The notes below the pieces were generated by a model, which saw only the letters and a program-made list of their open reading frames with translations, was not told the origin of the DNA and did no database searches. A DNA stretch of 64,000 nt from JAMZMI01 sp047632435 (GTDB lineage Bacteria; Bacteroidota; Bacteroidia; Cytophagales; Cyclobacteriaceae): assembly GCA_047632435.1 (NCBI GenBank), contig JBLICU010000002.1:62001-126000 (forward strand), given 5' to 3'. Shown one piece after another: positions 35,545 through 44,431 of this stretch; position 1 is the first letter of the stretch; each line of letters starts with the position of its first letter. Made by a program: the position numbers and the translations under genes.

Positions 35545-36384
35545 GTGACTAGCCCCATAAAAATTCGCAAAAACTCTGGTGAATACGATAATTACTCCGA
35601 GGATAAACTGAGAAGCAGCTTGCACAATGCGGGTGCTAATCCGGATTTGGCGGAACACGTCATCGCCATCATAAGACCCAAGCTTTACGATGGCATCCGC
35701 ACCAGTGAAATCTACAAGTCTGCACATGCCTTACTGCGCAAGAATGAATACATTCATGCGTCACGCTATCGCCTGAAGCATGCCATTCAAGAGCTAGGGC
35801 CTACCGGATACCCATTTGAACTTTTTGTGGCGGAGATTATGAAAGGTGAAGGGTATAAAACACAGGTCGGATTAACTCTTCAGGGCAAATGTGTCTCGCA
35901 TGAAGTAGATGTGCTTGCTGAAAAAGAGCACCAACTATTAATGATGGAATGCAAATTTCACAACAAACCGGGATATAAATCAGATGTGAAAGTGCCACTT
36001 TATATCAACTCACGGTTTCTAGATCTGAAGGATATGTGGCAGGATATGGCTCAATATTCTGGCAAACAAATGCAAGGCTGTTTGGTGACTAATTCGAAGT
36101 TCACGACAGATGCGATCGCTTATGGGCAGTGTGCTGGATTGCAAATGATCAGTTGGGACTATCCTGATCATGCCAGCCTGAAAAAACGCGTCAATGAGCA
36201 AATGCTCTACCCTGTCACCACTCTTCAGACTTTATCAAAAAGGGACAAAGGCCTATTGATAGCCGAGGGAATCATAGTCACAAAATCCCTGTGCGAAAAC
36301 TTCTCCGTTTTGGACAAGCTAGGATATCCAAATAGTAAAATTCAGAAAATAGTTTTGGAGGCCAATTTGATCTGTGAGATATAA
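35545..36384 (+). CDS. ATP-cone domain fused to a PD-(D/E)XK nuclease-like domain
   Basis: 279 residues with a GTG start at 35545. Residues 4-88 resemble an ATP-cone (IKIRKNSGEYDNYSEDKLRSSL, RTSEIYKSAHALLR, RYRLKHAI). Residues 90-200 look like an Mrr-type restriction-endonuclease fold: GYPFELFVAEIMKGEGYKTQ, HEVDVLAEKE with D122, and MMECKFH with E135 and K137, the expected D...ExK triad. ATP-cones normally sense nucleotides in ribonucleotide reductase and NrdR. The gene starts 12 bp after the HMA stop, so it is probably co-transcribed with metal uptake. Its biological role is not known to me. Confidence 0.75.
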   Translation: MTSPIKIRKNSGEYDNYSEDKLRSSLHNAGANPDLAEHVIAIIRPKLYDGIRTSEIYKSAHALLRKNEYIHASRYRLKHAIQELGPTGYPFELFVAEIMKGEGYKTQVGLTLQGKCVSHEVDVLAEKEHQLLMMECKFHNKPGYKSDVKVPLYINSRFLDLKDMWQDMAQYSGKQMQGCLVTNSKFTTDAIAYGQCAGLQMISWDYPDHASLKKRVNEQMLYPVTTLQTLSKRDKGLLIAEGIIVTKSLCENFSVLDKLGYPNSKIQKIVLEANLICEI

Positions 36385-36386
36385 AA

Positions 36387-36420
36387 AAAGCGTGCATGAT
36401 TATACTATCATGCACGCTTT
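36387..36420. terminator. Bidirectional terminator between convergent genes
   Basis: Perfect 14-bp arms 36387-36400 and 36407-36420 around TATACT, with A and T runs at each end, separate the ATP-cone gene from the leftward collagen-like gene. Confidence 0.9.
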
Positions 36421-36441
36421 TCATCATTCAAATTTTAAACC

Positions 36442-37011
36442 TTAGTTTCTTCGGGAGTAGTTTCCTTTTCTTTCGGTAGCCAATTCTGGCAAGCCAAGTA
36501 TGGATTTCACCTCATCGTAATCATTCACCGCTACTCTACCAGAACCCCAAAACGTGCCCGGAACTACTACCACTCTGGCCACCCACCCGTCGGTATCTAT
36601 GGCTATTAGCTCATCAAGTGAAAAATTAGCAGCCAAAAACAATCTCACATCGTTCTTCGAAAAATCAAAATTGTATTGCAAAATGCCATCGGTAAATAGA
36701 ATCTGTTGCGCTAGTGGTCTCCAGATATCAACTGACTGCCCATCCACTTCCTGAACATCCCACAATAGATAAACTATAGCAACGTCAGATTCCAATCCTT
36801 CAAAATCCGATGGATAGGTTAAGAATACTTCGTAATTATTGCTACTTGTAAAATCAATGTTTTCATATTCAAATACATAACCATTTTCACCTTGCGCACC
36901 TTGCGGGCCAATTGGTCCATCATCTCCTCTTGGCCCTACCGGACCGATGATCGTTTCAGAACAGGAAAACATAAGACTAGAAAGTAGGAATATAGAGATG
37001 GAAGTTTTCAT
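36442..37011 (-). CDS. Lipoprotein with short collagen-like Gly-X-Y segment
   Basis: 189 residues with lipobox Cys17 (LMFSCSET). Seven Gly-X-Y triplets follow at residues 23-44 (GPVGPRGDDGPIGPQ...). The rest is a globular beta-rich domain with no motif I recognise (VVVPGTFWGSGRVAVNDYDEV). Such short collagen-like stalks after the lipid anchor recur in Bacteroidota lipoproteins and may trimerise. Function unknown. Confidence 0.8.
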   Translation of the reverse strand: MKTSISIFLLSSLMFSCSETIIGPVGPRGDDGPIGPQGAQGENGYVFEYENIDFTSSNNYEVFLTYPSDFEGLESDVAIVYLLWDVQEVDGQSVDIWRPLAQQILFTDGILQYNFDFSKNDVRLFLAANFSLDELIAIDTDGWVARVVVVPGTFWGSGRVAVNDYDEVKSILGLPELATERKGNYSRRN

Positions 37012-37141
37012 AAAGTTTCAATTTGTTTATTGGCCTAAACCAAACACCGTTCCAAACTTTTTTATTTATGTGAAGAGTGGGGTTTTAAATCCAGAAAATA
37101 TTTTTCCGCTTTTGTATATTACATACTTACAATAAAGTACT

Positions 37142-37333
37142 ATGAACAAAGGGAAAGTAAAATTCTATAATGATGCCAAGGGATTTGGTTTTATTAAAGA
37201 TGATTCAACAGAAAAAGAGTATTTCGTACACGTTTCAGGTTTGATAGATGAGATCAGACAAGACGATGATGTGACCTTCGATCTTCAAGAAGGTAAAAAA
37301 GGATTAAATGCAGTTAATGTTAAGCTTGCTTAA
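37142..37333 (+). CDS. Cold-shock domain protein (CspA family)
   Basis: 63 residues forming one cold-shock OB fold: MNKGKVKFYNDAKGFGFIKDD carries RNP1 (KGFGFI) and EYFVHVSGL carries RNP2 (YFVHVS). It binds single-stranded RNA or DNA. The length is slightly below the usual 66-70 residues, with a shortened end. It is monocistronic and followed by a strong terminator. Confidence 0.95.
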   Translation: MNKGKVKFYNDAKGFGFIKDDSTEKEYFVHVSGLIDEIRQDDDVTFDLQEGKKGLNAVNVKLA

Positions 37334-37363
37334 GGATAAACGACAAAGTATTTTGATCAACTG

Positions 37364-37390
37364 AAGCCTTCTTAAATGGAAGGCTTTTTT
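37364..37390 (+). terminator. Terminator of the cold-shock gene
   Basis: Arms 37364-37371 and 37379-37386 (AAGCCTTC/GAAGGCTT) are followed by a T run. Confidence 0.85.
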
Positions 37391-37419
37391 GTGTATAAAC
37401 AGATCTTGTCTGATTCCAA

Positions 37420-37830
37420 TTAACCTGGAATTACCTCGAAACTATGCGTCATTTTAATTGCGGAATCTAAAGATGAGGCTACAGAACAATATTTTTCAAC
37501 AGCCAAGCCAACAATCCGCTCCGCCTCTGCATCCGTCAAATCCGGTGATACAAAAGTGTATTTGATATTGATGTCGGTAAATTTCTTTGGAATCTCGTCT
37601 CTCCTCGTGCCATCCACCTCACCATAAAAATCAAACAAGGTTTTCCTGCGTTTCTTGACCATCTGTACTATGTCCACAGCTGCACAGGAGATCAATCCCG
37701 AAAGCAATAACTGCATGGGCGACATGGCTTTTTTTTCTGATGCATCCAGCATGTCTACTTCAATCCTGTTGCCACTTTCGTTGGTACAGAAATATTCTTT
37801 GTCTGCTTTGAATCCTATTTTGATTTTCAT
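37420..37830 (-). CDS. OsmC family protein
   Basis: 136 residues. The OsmC/Ohr fold is recognised by SPMQLLLSGLISCAAVDIVQ (first cysteine) and VEKYCSVASSLDSAIKMTHSFEV (second cysteine). Members reduce organic hydroperoxides or have related thiol roles; this one belongs to the YhfA-like branch by its YCSVASSL phrase. It is monocistronic. Confidence 0.9.
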   Translation of the reverse strand: MKIKIGFKADKEYFCTNESGNRIEVDMLDASEKKAMSPMQLLLSGLISCAAVDIVQMVKKRRKTLFDFYGEVDGTRRDEIPKKFTDINIKYTFVSPDLTDAEAERIVGLAVEKYCSVASSLDSAIKMTHSFEVIPG

Positions 37831-37948
37831 TTTTTTTGGTTTTCCCTGTTAGCGAATATCGTAAACAGAACATTTTACTGAAAAGTTTAACATTCACAAA
37901 TGATTGCAACAAAAATAGGAACAATAAACCCTTTTTTTAGAAATCTTG

Positions 37949-37979
37949 TTTGGTTCCACGGATTCAAAACCTACCTTTG
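37949..37979 (+). promoter_or_regulatory. Bacteroidota-type promoter of the DAHP synthase gene
   Basis: TTTG at 37949-37952, a 19-bp spacer and TACCTTTG at 37972-37979 match the TTTG/TAnnTTTG promoter. Initiation would be near 37986, about 19 nt before the ATG. Confidence 0.7.
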
Positions 37980-38004
37980 CAGACTATTTTAAAATAAGAG
38001 GGTA

Positions 38005-39060
38005 ATGATCATTCCTAAGGAATCAAAATTAACGCCAGAGCAGCTAAAAGAAGTATCATCTATTGTAGAGGAATACAACTGCAAAATCCAACCTATCGAT
38101 GGTCATCACAGATCTATCTATGCCGTGCTCGGTGAAGAAAGAGAAACGATCATGATCAATAGGATAATGGGTTTGGATTATGTTGATCGTTTTGACGCCA
38201 TTGATTCGCCATTCAAGTTGATGGATCTGAAGTCTGAACTCGCTCATCACAAAATCAAAATTGGAAATCACATTTTGGGTGAAAGTCCGTTCATCATAGC
38301 GGGTCATTGTACCATTGACCCTAAAAATCCACAGCTATTTATTGAAACTGCTCATGCAGTGAAAGAAGCTGGTGCACACGCCCTGAGAGGTGGTGTTTGG
38401 AAACCCCGAACAATGCCTTATGCATTCCAGGGAGATGACGCTTCCATGAAAATATTGATCGATGCACGTAATGAAACTGGGCTTCCAGTAGATACCGAAG
38501 TAATGGATGAGCATCAGCTAAGAATTGCGGTTGAAGCGGGCGTAGACGTACTCCAGGTTGGCGCCAGAAATGCACTTAACTACTCCCTTCTTAGAAAGAT
38601 TGGTGAAATGACAGCTGATAAAAAGATCGCTGTTTTATTGAAAAGATCAATCGGTATGGGGCCGATCAACGAGTTCATCGCTGCTTCTGAATACATCGCC
38701 GCAGCAGGTAATCCTGATATAATGCTTTGCCCTAGAGGGACATCACCTACGATGGACGGTTACAGAAACCATCCAGATGAGTCAATCACTCAGCTATTAA
38801 AAGAAAAAACCTGGGCACCTGTAATTGTCGATCCTTCGCATTCTGTTGGACGTGCCAAGTACATTCCTTCTGCTGCCATGGCTGCCATGGCTTACGGTGC
38901 AGATGGTGTCATTATCGAGACTCATTGCTTGCCAAGCAAAGGAATTGGTGATGATCCCAAGCAGGCGATCACTCCAGCGGTTCTGACACAATTGATCAAA
39001 GATCTCAATCAAATTTGGGAGATCAAACAACAATACAAACCAAAACCGGTGTTGGTATAA
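38005..39060 (+). CDS. aroF: 3-deoxy-7-phosphoheptulonate (DAHP) synthase, type I beta
   Basis: 351 residues. The first 75 or so form the ferredoxin-like regulatory domain; the barrel follows. It condenses phosphoenolpyruvate and erythrose-4-phosphate, the first step to aromatic amino acids. Motifs: AGHCTIDP with the metal-binding Cys, RGGVWKPRTMPYAFQG, DTEVMD, QVGARNALNY, LLKRSIG, LCPRGTSP and DPSHSVGRAKY. Several differ from the usual form (AGPCAVES, KPRTSPY, LKRG), so this is a divergent subgroup, although the key basic and metal residues remain. It is monocistronic with its own promoter and terminator. Confidence 0.88.
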   Translation: MIIPKESKLTPEQLKEVSSIVEEYNCKIQPIDGHHRSIYAVLGEERETIMINRIMGLDYVDRFDAIDSPFKLMDLKSELAHHKIKIGNHILGESPFIIAGHCTIDPKNPQLFIETAHAVKEAGAHALRGGVWKPRTMPYAFQGDDASMKILIDARNETGLPVDTEVMDEHQLRIAVEAGVDVLQVGARNALNYSLLRKIGEMTADKKIAVLLKRSIGMGPINEFIAASEYIAAAGNPDIMLCPRGTSPTMDGYRNHPDESITQLLKEKTWAPVIVDPSHSVGRAKYIPSAAMAAMAYGADGVIIETHCLPSKGIGDDPKQAITPAVLTQLIKDLNQIWEIKQQYKPKPVLV

Positions 39061-39082
39061 GAAATATCAAAACATCTTAATG

Positions 39083-39120
39083 AAACCCTGATTAGCTTGA
39101 CTGGTCAGGGTTTTGTTTTG
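39083..39120 (+). terminator. Terminator of the DAHP synthase gene
   Basis: Arms 39083-39091 and 39105-39113 (AAACCCTGA/TCAGGGTTT) lead into a T-rich run. Confidence 0.85.
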
Positions 39121-39320
39121 CCTCATATGCACGGTTGGACTTGCGCATTGATGCATTTTTTTTGAGGAATTTGCCATCTTTTACCCAATGTATGAGCTAT
39201 GCAAAATCAGGGACGGACACAGAGACAGACGGATTCCCTTTTTCAAAACTCCATGTGCAAATTTCCATTTTCAAACTACCAACTACTCAGTGTAACAATA
39301 CTAAGTACCCAAATACCCAA

Positions 39321-40217
39321 TCACTTTTTGGCATAAATAAGCAACCCAACAGAACACAGCACAATCGCCATGATTTCATTCAGAGAAAGGCTTTCGCCTA
39401 GAATCAACCATGCCAGAATAGCCGTGACGAACGGAACAAAGGAGAAAAATATGGATAAGGTCATTGCTCCAATATGTTGGATGGCATAAAATGTAAGCAT
39501 CAACGCGACCACACTCACCAGTACTCCCTGATACAAAGATTGTGTAAGAATGGCTGCAAAAGCAGTTTCGGGAATGCCACTATCTGTGGCGATCCATATG
39601 GGGATGAAAATCACAATATTGATCAATGGCAAAAATGCCAATACATCCTTAACAGTATAGCCCCAGCGTTTGCCTAAAAACATGTAGCCAGAAAATACAA
39701 GGGAAGCACTTAGCAGCATAAGCCATCCAAACCATTCTTGACCCAAATCAGTAGGATTTCCCATCATGATTAGGTTGGCGGTCAGGATGATGGCAATGGC
39801 AAAAATCCGCTTTCTGGTACTGGATTCTCCCAGAATAAGAAAGGCCAATACCGCACCAAAAACAGGCAACAAGCCATTAACTATTACTCCTGCATTTGCG
39901 GATTTGATCGTTTGTAAGCCATAAAAGGAAAACAAAGTATACGGAAAACCACAGCCTAGCGATACAATGACTGCCTTCCATAATGTGAGTTTCTTCCATT
40001 CATAGCGAAGTGCAAATGGAAGGGTAAACAACGCCCCTGTGCCGAATCTCAAAATGGTGATATCTTCTGGAGATAGGTTAGACTGCACTCCTACCCTCGA
40101 AAGAATGATCCACCCGGACCATATAAACACCATAAGCAAGGCTCCCAATATGGAAAGCAACTTTTGGTTGGCCGTAGTGAGGGGTGCCGGAATTAAGATT
40201 GATTGTGGAGATGACAT
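39321..40217 (-). CDS. EamA-family (DMT) permease
   Basis: 298 residues with about ten predicted spans in two EamA repeats: ILGALLMVFIWSGWIILSR and later LLMLLSASLVFSGYMFLGKRWG. The ends GLLPVFGAVLAFLILGE and FVPFVTAILAWLILGES show the paired EamA pattern. Such proteins usually export amino acids or metabolites. Substrate unknown; no operon partner. Confidence 0.88.
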   Translation of the reverse strand: MSSPQSILIPAPLTTANQKLLSILGALLMVFIWSGWIILSRVGVQSNLSPEDITILRFGTGALFTLPFALRYEWKKLTLWKAVIVSLGCGFPYTLFSFYGLQTIKSANAGVIVNGLLPVFGAVLAFLILGESSTRKRIFAIAIILTANLIMMGNPTDLGQEWFGWLMLLSASLVFSGYMFLGKRWGYTVKDVLAFLPLINIVIFIPIWIATDSGIPETAFAAILTQSLYQGVLVSVVALMLTFYAIQHIGAMTLSIFFSFVPFVTAILAWLILGESLSLNEIMAIVLCSVGLLIYAKK

Positions 40218-40398
40218 GGAGGCTACTAATATTAGTTGACAAGGATCTTATAAACCAGCTTGATATTTACTCAAAGTTGGCAATATGCAAAGTTCTTTGC
40301 AAGAGGGAAGCTTTGGGCTGTTCGATCTTATTGAGAAAAATGTAAATACATCTAAGTGATTTGATTAAACAATGCGCCTGTCTGCTTGTTTACTTATC

Positions 40399-40980
40399 AT
40401 GATAAAAGGACTCATTACAACAGCAATTGTCTTAGGCGGTATAGCAATATTTTACTGTTATTTCATGGAAAAAATTGATAATGTGGAGACCCAGCAATAC
40501 GCATTGTTAGCTAAAGATGGCCCTATCGAAATTCGTACTTACGGAAAAAGCCTCATTGCCAAAACAGCTATAAAAGGAAATTACAAAGAAGCCTCGAATC
40601 GTGGTTTTCAAAAGCTGGCCGGATATATTTTCGGAGGAAATGAAAAGCAAAAGCAAATAGCAATGACTTCTCCTGTATGGATGTCAGGCGATAGCAAAGA
40701 AGGAGAAATGCATTTCATGATGCCTTCTGGATACGACTCATCTGATCTACCAACTCCACAAGACAAATCAGTCATGATTGATAACTTCGAGGGAGGCAAG
40801 TTCGCATCAATCACATTTAGTGGCTATGCCAATGATGAAAAGATAAATAAATATAAAAATAAACTAACCTCCTGGCTCAATGAAAACAAATATGACGCCT
40901 CTGGTAAAGTTTTTTATGCAGGATATGATGCCCCTTTCAAAGTATATAGCAGAAGAAACGAGGTTTTGATTGCGCTTTAA
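40399..40980 (+). CDS. SOUL heme-binding family protein
   Basis: 193 residues from the ATG at 40399 (MIKGLITTAIVLGG), preferred because it directly precedes a single membrane anchor; an ATG nine codons upstream (40372) is possible. The SOUL domain shows YALLAKDGPIEIRTYGKSLIAKT, GFQKLAGYIFGGN, IAMTSPVWM and HFMMPSGY. Family members bind heme or porphyrin; in bacteria the role is unclear. Confidence 0.88.
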   Translation: MIKGLITTAIVLGGIAIFYCYFMEKIDNVETQQYALLAKDGPIEIRTYGKSLIAKTAIKGNYKEASNRGFQKLAGYIFGGNEKQKQIAMTSPVWMSGDSKEGEMHFMMPSGYDSSDLPTPQDKSVMIDNFEGGKFASITFSGYANDEKINKYKNKLTSWLNENKYDASGKVFYAGYDAPFKVYSRRNEVLIAL

Positions 40981-41212
40981 TTCATTTGTCAATTTTGCCA
41001 AAATAGGAATCAAAACATTGGTTTTTGTTAACCGCGGAGGAGCTACAATTTTTCGGCCAAGTTTTATGTGCCTTGAACTTGCAGAAAAGTCGTAATTGCA
41101 AGTAAAAATTCATGACTTAAAAACCACGTTTCCTTGATTTTCCTGGCCCATTTTACTCTTTGAAAACCTCCTTAACACTCAGAATGACGTTTTTGACGAC
41201 CATTTAATTCAT

Positions 41213-41258
41213 GGCTATGTTTCACTCATTGATAGCTATGAATAGGTGAAACATAGCC
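41213..41258. repeat. Inverted repeat in a 500-bp gene-free stretch
   Basis: Perfect 13-bp arms 41213-41225 and 41246-41258 (GGCTATGTTTCAC and its complement) enclose 20 nt. The region 40981-41478 has no supported gene; I see only this element and scattered AT-rich DNA. Confidence 0.5.
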
Positions 41259-41478
41259 AAGTTTTGAAAGCTTCATTCGCATGAACGAAAATCAACGCGT
41301 TAATTCAAGTATTTTAAGCTGCGCCAGGTGTTAAAAACCCAATGGTTTGGGAGTCATCATCTGCAATGAGGACTAGATGAGAGCGCATCTAAAATGCCAA
41401 AATCGCCTGATTTGGCATAGTATATTTTCACATAAAATATATTTGAAATAGATACAAATAAATCCTGATTTTATAGAA

Positions 41479-41486
41479 TAACTTTG
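41479..41486 (+). promoter_or_regulatory. -7 box (TAACTTTG) before the Cys-rich lipoprotein gene
   Basis: Matches TAnnTTTG and lies 24 nt before the ATG at 41511. No clear -33 TTTG is seen at the usual distance. Confidence 0.5.
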
Positions 41487-41510
41487 TCTCAAATACATGC
41501 ATTAAGTCCT

Positions 41511-42101
41511 ATGATTATGATTAAAAACGTTATAATCAAAATAATAATATCTTTTTGTTTGACTACTATTATATTCAGTAGTTTTAGTGGGTGTAGCAAG
41601 AGTAAGGATGGTGTCCTTGAGATTTATGAGTTTGAGAAATCTCTCAATCAAATTGCTTTTAAAGCAGTGTTATTTGAAGATCAGGACTCTTATCCTGAGG
41701 AAACTGAATTTACCATAAAATCTACAACCAACTCGAACATCAAAGGTTTTTTCTGGCCAAACAAGAGCGCTAAAGATTTAGGATATACGAAACTCGGTAG
41801 TGGCTATTATTATTCGAAAGAGGGAATAACATATCCAGGTAAAAATGGAAACTGGAAGGGTCTGCGACCTCCGGAAATTACCACTGGAGGATCAGGAGGC
41901 GGCTCTAATGGCACTGGGTTATGTGATGGTTCATATAATGGACCTGAAGGTGACATTCAGCTAGATTCATTTTGTCAGTATGCTTATGCAAAAAGATGTC
42001 TTGAGGGGAAGTCGCTAAATGATGTTGAAGTGCAAGGTGCCTGCCAAACATACAATAGTATAAGAGAACCAGGTGTGCCGGATTGTCCCTATTGCAAATA
42101 A
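41511..42101 (+). CDS. Cys-rich lipoprotein of unknown function
   Basis: 196 residues from the ATG at 41511; a TTG nine codons upstream would fall inside the -7 box, so it is rejected. Lipobox Cys28 (SSFSGCSK). The middle is charged, followed by a Gly-rich linker (TTGGSGGGSNGTG) and a tail with six cysteines ending in CPYC. Nothing matches a family I know. It is followed 16 bp later by a second lipoprotein gene, so the two may form a pair. Confidence 0.7.
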   Translation: MIMIKNVIIKIIISFCLTTIIFSSFSGCSKSKDGVLEIYEFEKSLNQIAFKAVLFEDQDSYPEETEFTIKSTTNSNIKGFFWPNKSAKDLGYTKLGSGYYYSKEGITYPGKNGNWKGLRPPEITTGGSGGGSNGTGLCDGSYNGPEGDIQLDSFCQYAYAKRCLEGKSLNDVEVQGACQTYNSIREPGVPDCPYCK

Positions 42102-42117
42102 TTTAGCGCCATTTACT

Positions 42118-42558
42118 ATGAAAAATATACTAGTATCGAGCATGGTCATAATATGCTTATTTTCAATGGCATGTGAGGATGAAGATATAAAGCTAAAATC
42201 AGATTATGGTAAGTTTGGATTAGTCATAACCAATCGGTTTCAATGGCAAACCAGGCCATTAAAAATATTTGAGAGTGTATATAATCAGGAATTCAGATAC
42301 TATGATAGTTATTTGGAAATCAAAGGTGTAAAGCACAAATATGTCGATTTGGATATCATTTGTGATAAAATAGATTCGCTAATCCCTGTAGGTAATGTGT
42401 TTTATAATGGTCTGATTCCGATTGATGCCAACTATAAAATTATGATTGTTGGAGAAATATTGAAAAATGGCAGGCATAACGATACCTTAATTATTGATGA
42501 TATTAAAATTGGCAAGGATGAATGCTTTGTGAAACACATTGAATTAAATCCAGAATAA
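42118..42558 (+). CDS. Lipoprotein of unknown function
   Basis: 146 residues from the ATG at 42118 (MKNILVSSMVIICLFSMAC), where a lipobox ends at Cys19; an earlier in-frame ATG would overlap the preceding gene and hide the signal. The mature part is beta-rich and acidic at its start (EDEDIKLKSDYG), with KHKYVDLDIICDKIDSLIPVGN. No family recognised. Probably co-transcribed with the upstream Cys-rich lipoprotein. Confidence 0.7.
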   Translation: MKNILVSSMVIICLFSMACEDEDIKLKSDYGKFGLVITNRFQWQTRPLKIFESVYNQEFRYYDSYLEIKGVKHKYVDLDIICDKIDSLIPVGNVFYNGLIPIDANYKIMIVGEILKNGRHNDTLIIDDIKIGKDECFVKHIELNPE

Positions 42559-42838
42559 GATTCCGGTAATAAAGGCATAAAATGTAGCCAGTGTGTGTCT
42601 TTACTCTTGAGCAAGGATAGGTACTTGAAAGTGCTCTGCTGATATTGGAATACTCTCCAAGATCGATTCAAACATATTAGAGAGCATGTTTATTTGGAGA
42701 TAGCAACAACAAAGGAGAGCGTCAGCAGGAACCCCACCAAACTAAAAGGAACACATCATGAGATTCCTGTATTCACGGAAATGGCGCTTAACCTAACGAT
42801 ATTGAATAGCAATCCATAATTTGCAACCAAGTTGATTG

Positions 42839-42997
42839 TTATTGGCTGATTTCTTTGAGATTCTTCTTTTTCAAATGGTCTAGTGTTGCTAAATGTATCT
42901 CCGAAATCCGTACAATCTCATTGGCCAGTATGTTTTTTTGGTATTGACTCTCTCACTCCAACACCCAATGGCTAACCACAAATTGCCAATCCATCAT
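42839..42997 (-). pseudogene. Possible degenerate small ORF
   Basis: On the minus strand an ATG at 42997 opens MMDWQFVVSHWVLE, an in-frame TGA follows (42953-42955), and the frame continues with SQYQKNILANEIVRISEI and HLATLDHLKKKNLKEIS to a TAA at 42839. The helical second half looks protein-like, but no family is recognised. The remaining gap 42559-43063 shows nothing else. Confidence 0.25.
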
Positions 42998-43063
42998 TTT
43001 CGTTTTTTCTTGTTATTCAATCCATTATTTTAGCCCCATGCATTTTTCAACATTTCATCGGCC

Positions 43064-43846
43064 ATGACGCACTATGATATATTAGGTGTTTCCAACGAAG
43101 CATCCCATGCGGAAATACGAAGCAATTACAGGAGTCTGGTGAAGCAATACCATCCTGACCTAAACCCATCTATTGAGGCGCGAGAGTTGATCGTCAAAAT
43201 AACCGAGGCTTATGAGATTCTTTCTGATCCATTCAAAAAGCAGGCTTATGATTGGCGATTGTTGGGACTGGTAATTCCTGAGATTCCTGTAGCACATGAT
43301 GATAGAGAAATAAGAAGGCAGGAATACATTCGTAAGAAAAGAGTGGAGGAAGAGCAACATTGGCAGCACATCTTTCAGCTAAAAGTTAAATTTTATAAGA
43401 TTCAGCGTTATTTCGCATTCTTGTTTTTGTTAGTTTCACTGGTATATACCTATGACTATTTCTTCACCAACATTGGTGGGCAATTTCCCATCAAATCTGT
43501 AGGTATAACTCGCTGGGGCACATGTAAGGTGAACATGGGATTCACGAGTTTTGAGACTGACGGGAATTTTTTTCAAGAGGTAAAAGAAAAAAACATAACA
43601 CAAGTCAATGTGCATTATTCGTCCTTATTTGGCTTACCTGTTGGTATCAGTGCTGATCAAACCGCTTATTTCCAAATGAGCGGAACCATGCATTCTTTCC
43701 ACAATTTTTTCGCTTACCTACTTTTCATTTTGGGAATGATACTGGCGATCAACCGGCAATACAGCGACTGGTCTCTTACGCTAGGTTTGGTGCCCTTTTT
43801 TATCACTTTATTTCTGGTGTTACTGACCTATTCCAACACGTTGTAG
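43064..43846 (+). CDS. DnaJ-domain membrane protein
   Basis: 260 residues. A J domain at 1-65 has MTHYDILGVSNEASHAEIRSNYR and the HPD motif (residues 30-32), so it can stimulate an Hsp70 ATPase. It is followed by a charged linker, a membrane span (about 125-145), a periplasmic-side segment and two more spans near the C-terminus. There is no Gly/Phe or zinc-finger region, so it is a type III J protein. Client unknown. Confidence 0.88.
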   Translation: MTHYDILGVSNEASHAEIRSNYRSLVKQYHPDLNPSIEARELIVKITEAYEILSDPFKKQAYDWRLLGLVIPEIPVAHDDREIRRQEYIRKKRVEEEQHWQHIFQLKVKFYKIQRYFAFLFLLVSLVYTYDYFFTNIGGQFPIKSVGITRWGTCKVNMGFTSFETDGNFFQEVKEKNITQVNVHYSSLFGLPVGISADQTAYFQMSGTMHSFHNFFAYLLFILGMILAINRQYSDWSLTLGLVPFFITLFLVLLTYSNTL

Positions 43847-43951
43847 TTGACTTGCCAAGATTGAGATAGATAGAAACAAAAAAGTCCCGGCCGTCACCTG
43901 GCCTTTATGCATAAACCAACCTTATCTAATGTTAATGTTATTGGAGTTATC

Positions 43952-44290
43952 TTAGTTTTCAGTTACTTGTAGCTCTTCTGATCGTTGTTCCGCCCATGGC
44001 TTCCTGTTTTTAGCTTCAGGACCTTTCAGATTTTGCGGTTTAGAAGTCATGTTGATTACGATGGCCTCTTCGCTTTTATTCTTTTTAGACCATACTTTGG
44101 CATTTTTTGCTTCGGGACCCTGTTTGATCTCAACCGAATGAGTCAAATAGGTTTTCGAAGTTTTGCTATTGTCTTGCCAAGGCTTATAGTTTTTGGCCGC
44201 CGGACCTTTCAACTGTGTTCTACTCTGAGCTATAGAGGTGGTAGCCACAAAAAACGATAGGATCAAAAATGGGATGATTATCTTTTTCAT
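43952..44290 (-). CDS. Small exported protein with three GPxAKNxKxW repeats
   Basis: 112 residues with a signal peptide ending near SIAQS. The mature 90 residues hold three copies of a 12-residue motif: LKGPAAKNYKPW (27-38), KQGPEAKNAKVW (56-67) and LKGPEAKNRKPW (88-99), spaced by 29 and 32 residues with Lys/Ser/Thr-rich linkers between them. It is very basic and probably unfolded apart from the motif. I know no family with this repeat. It is monocistronic. Confidence 0.75.
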   Translation of the reverse strand: MKKIIIPFLILSFFVATTSIAQSRTQLKGPAAKNYKPWQDNSKTSKTYLTHSVEIKQGPEAKNAKVWSKKNKSEEAIVINMTSKPQNLKGPEAKNRKPWAEQRSEELQVTEN

Positions 44291-44431
44291 AATGTTGTTT
44301 ATTTGATTCTGGTATACAAATAAACGATTATGACCTGTGCTTGCCTCTCAGGAAAATATTGTAAAATTTAATCAGTAAAATAACCGATATTAGACCTCCG
44401 TATAAATACGGATGTTCTCAAGCTTCTCAAA

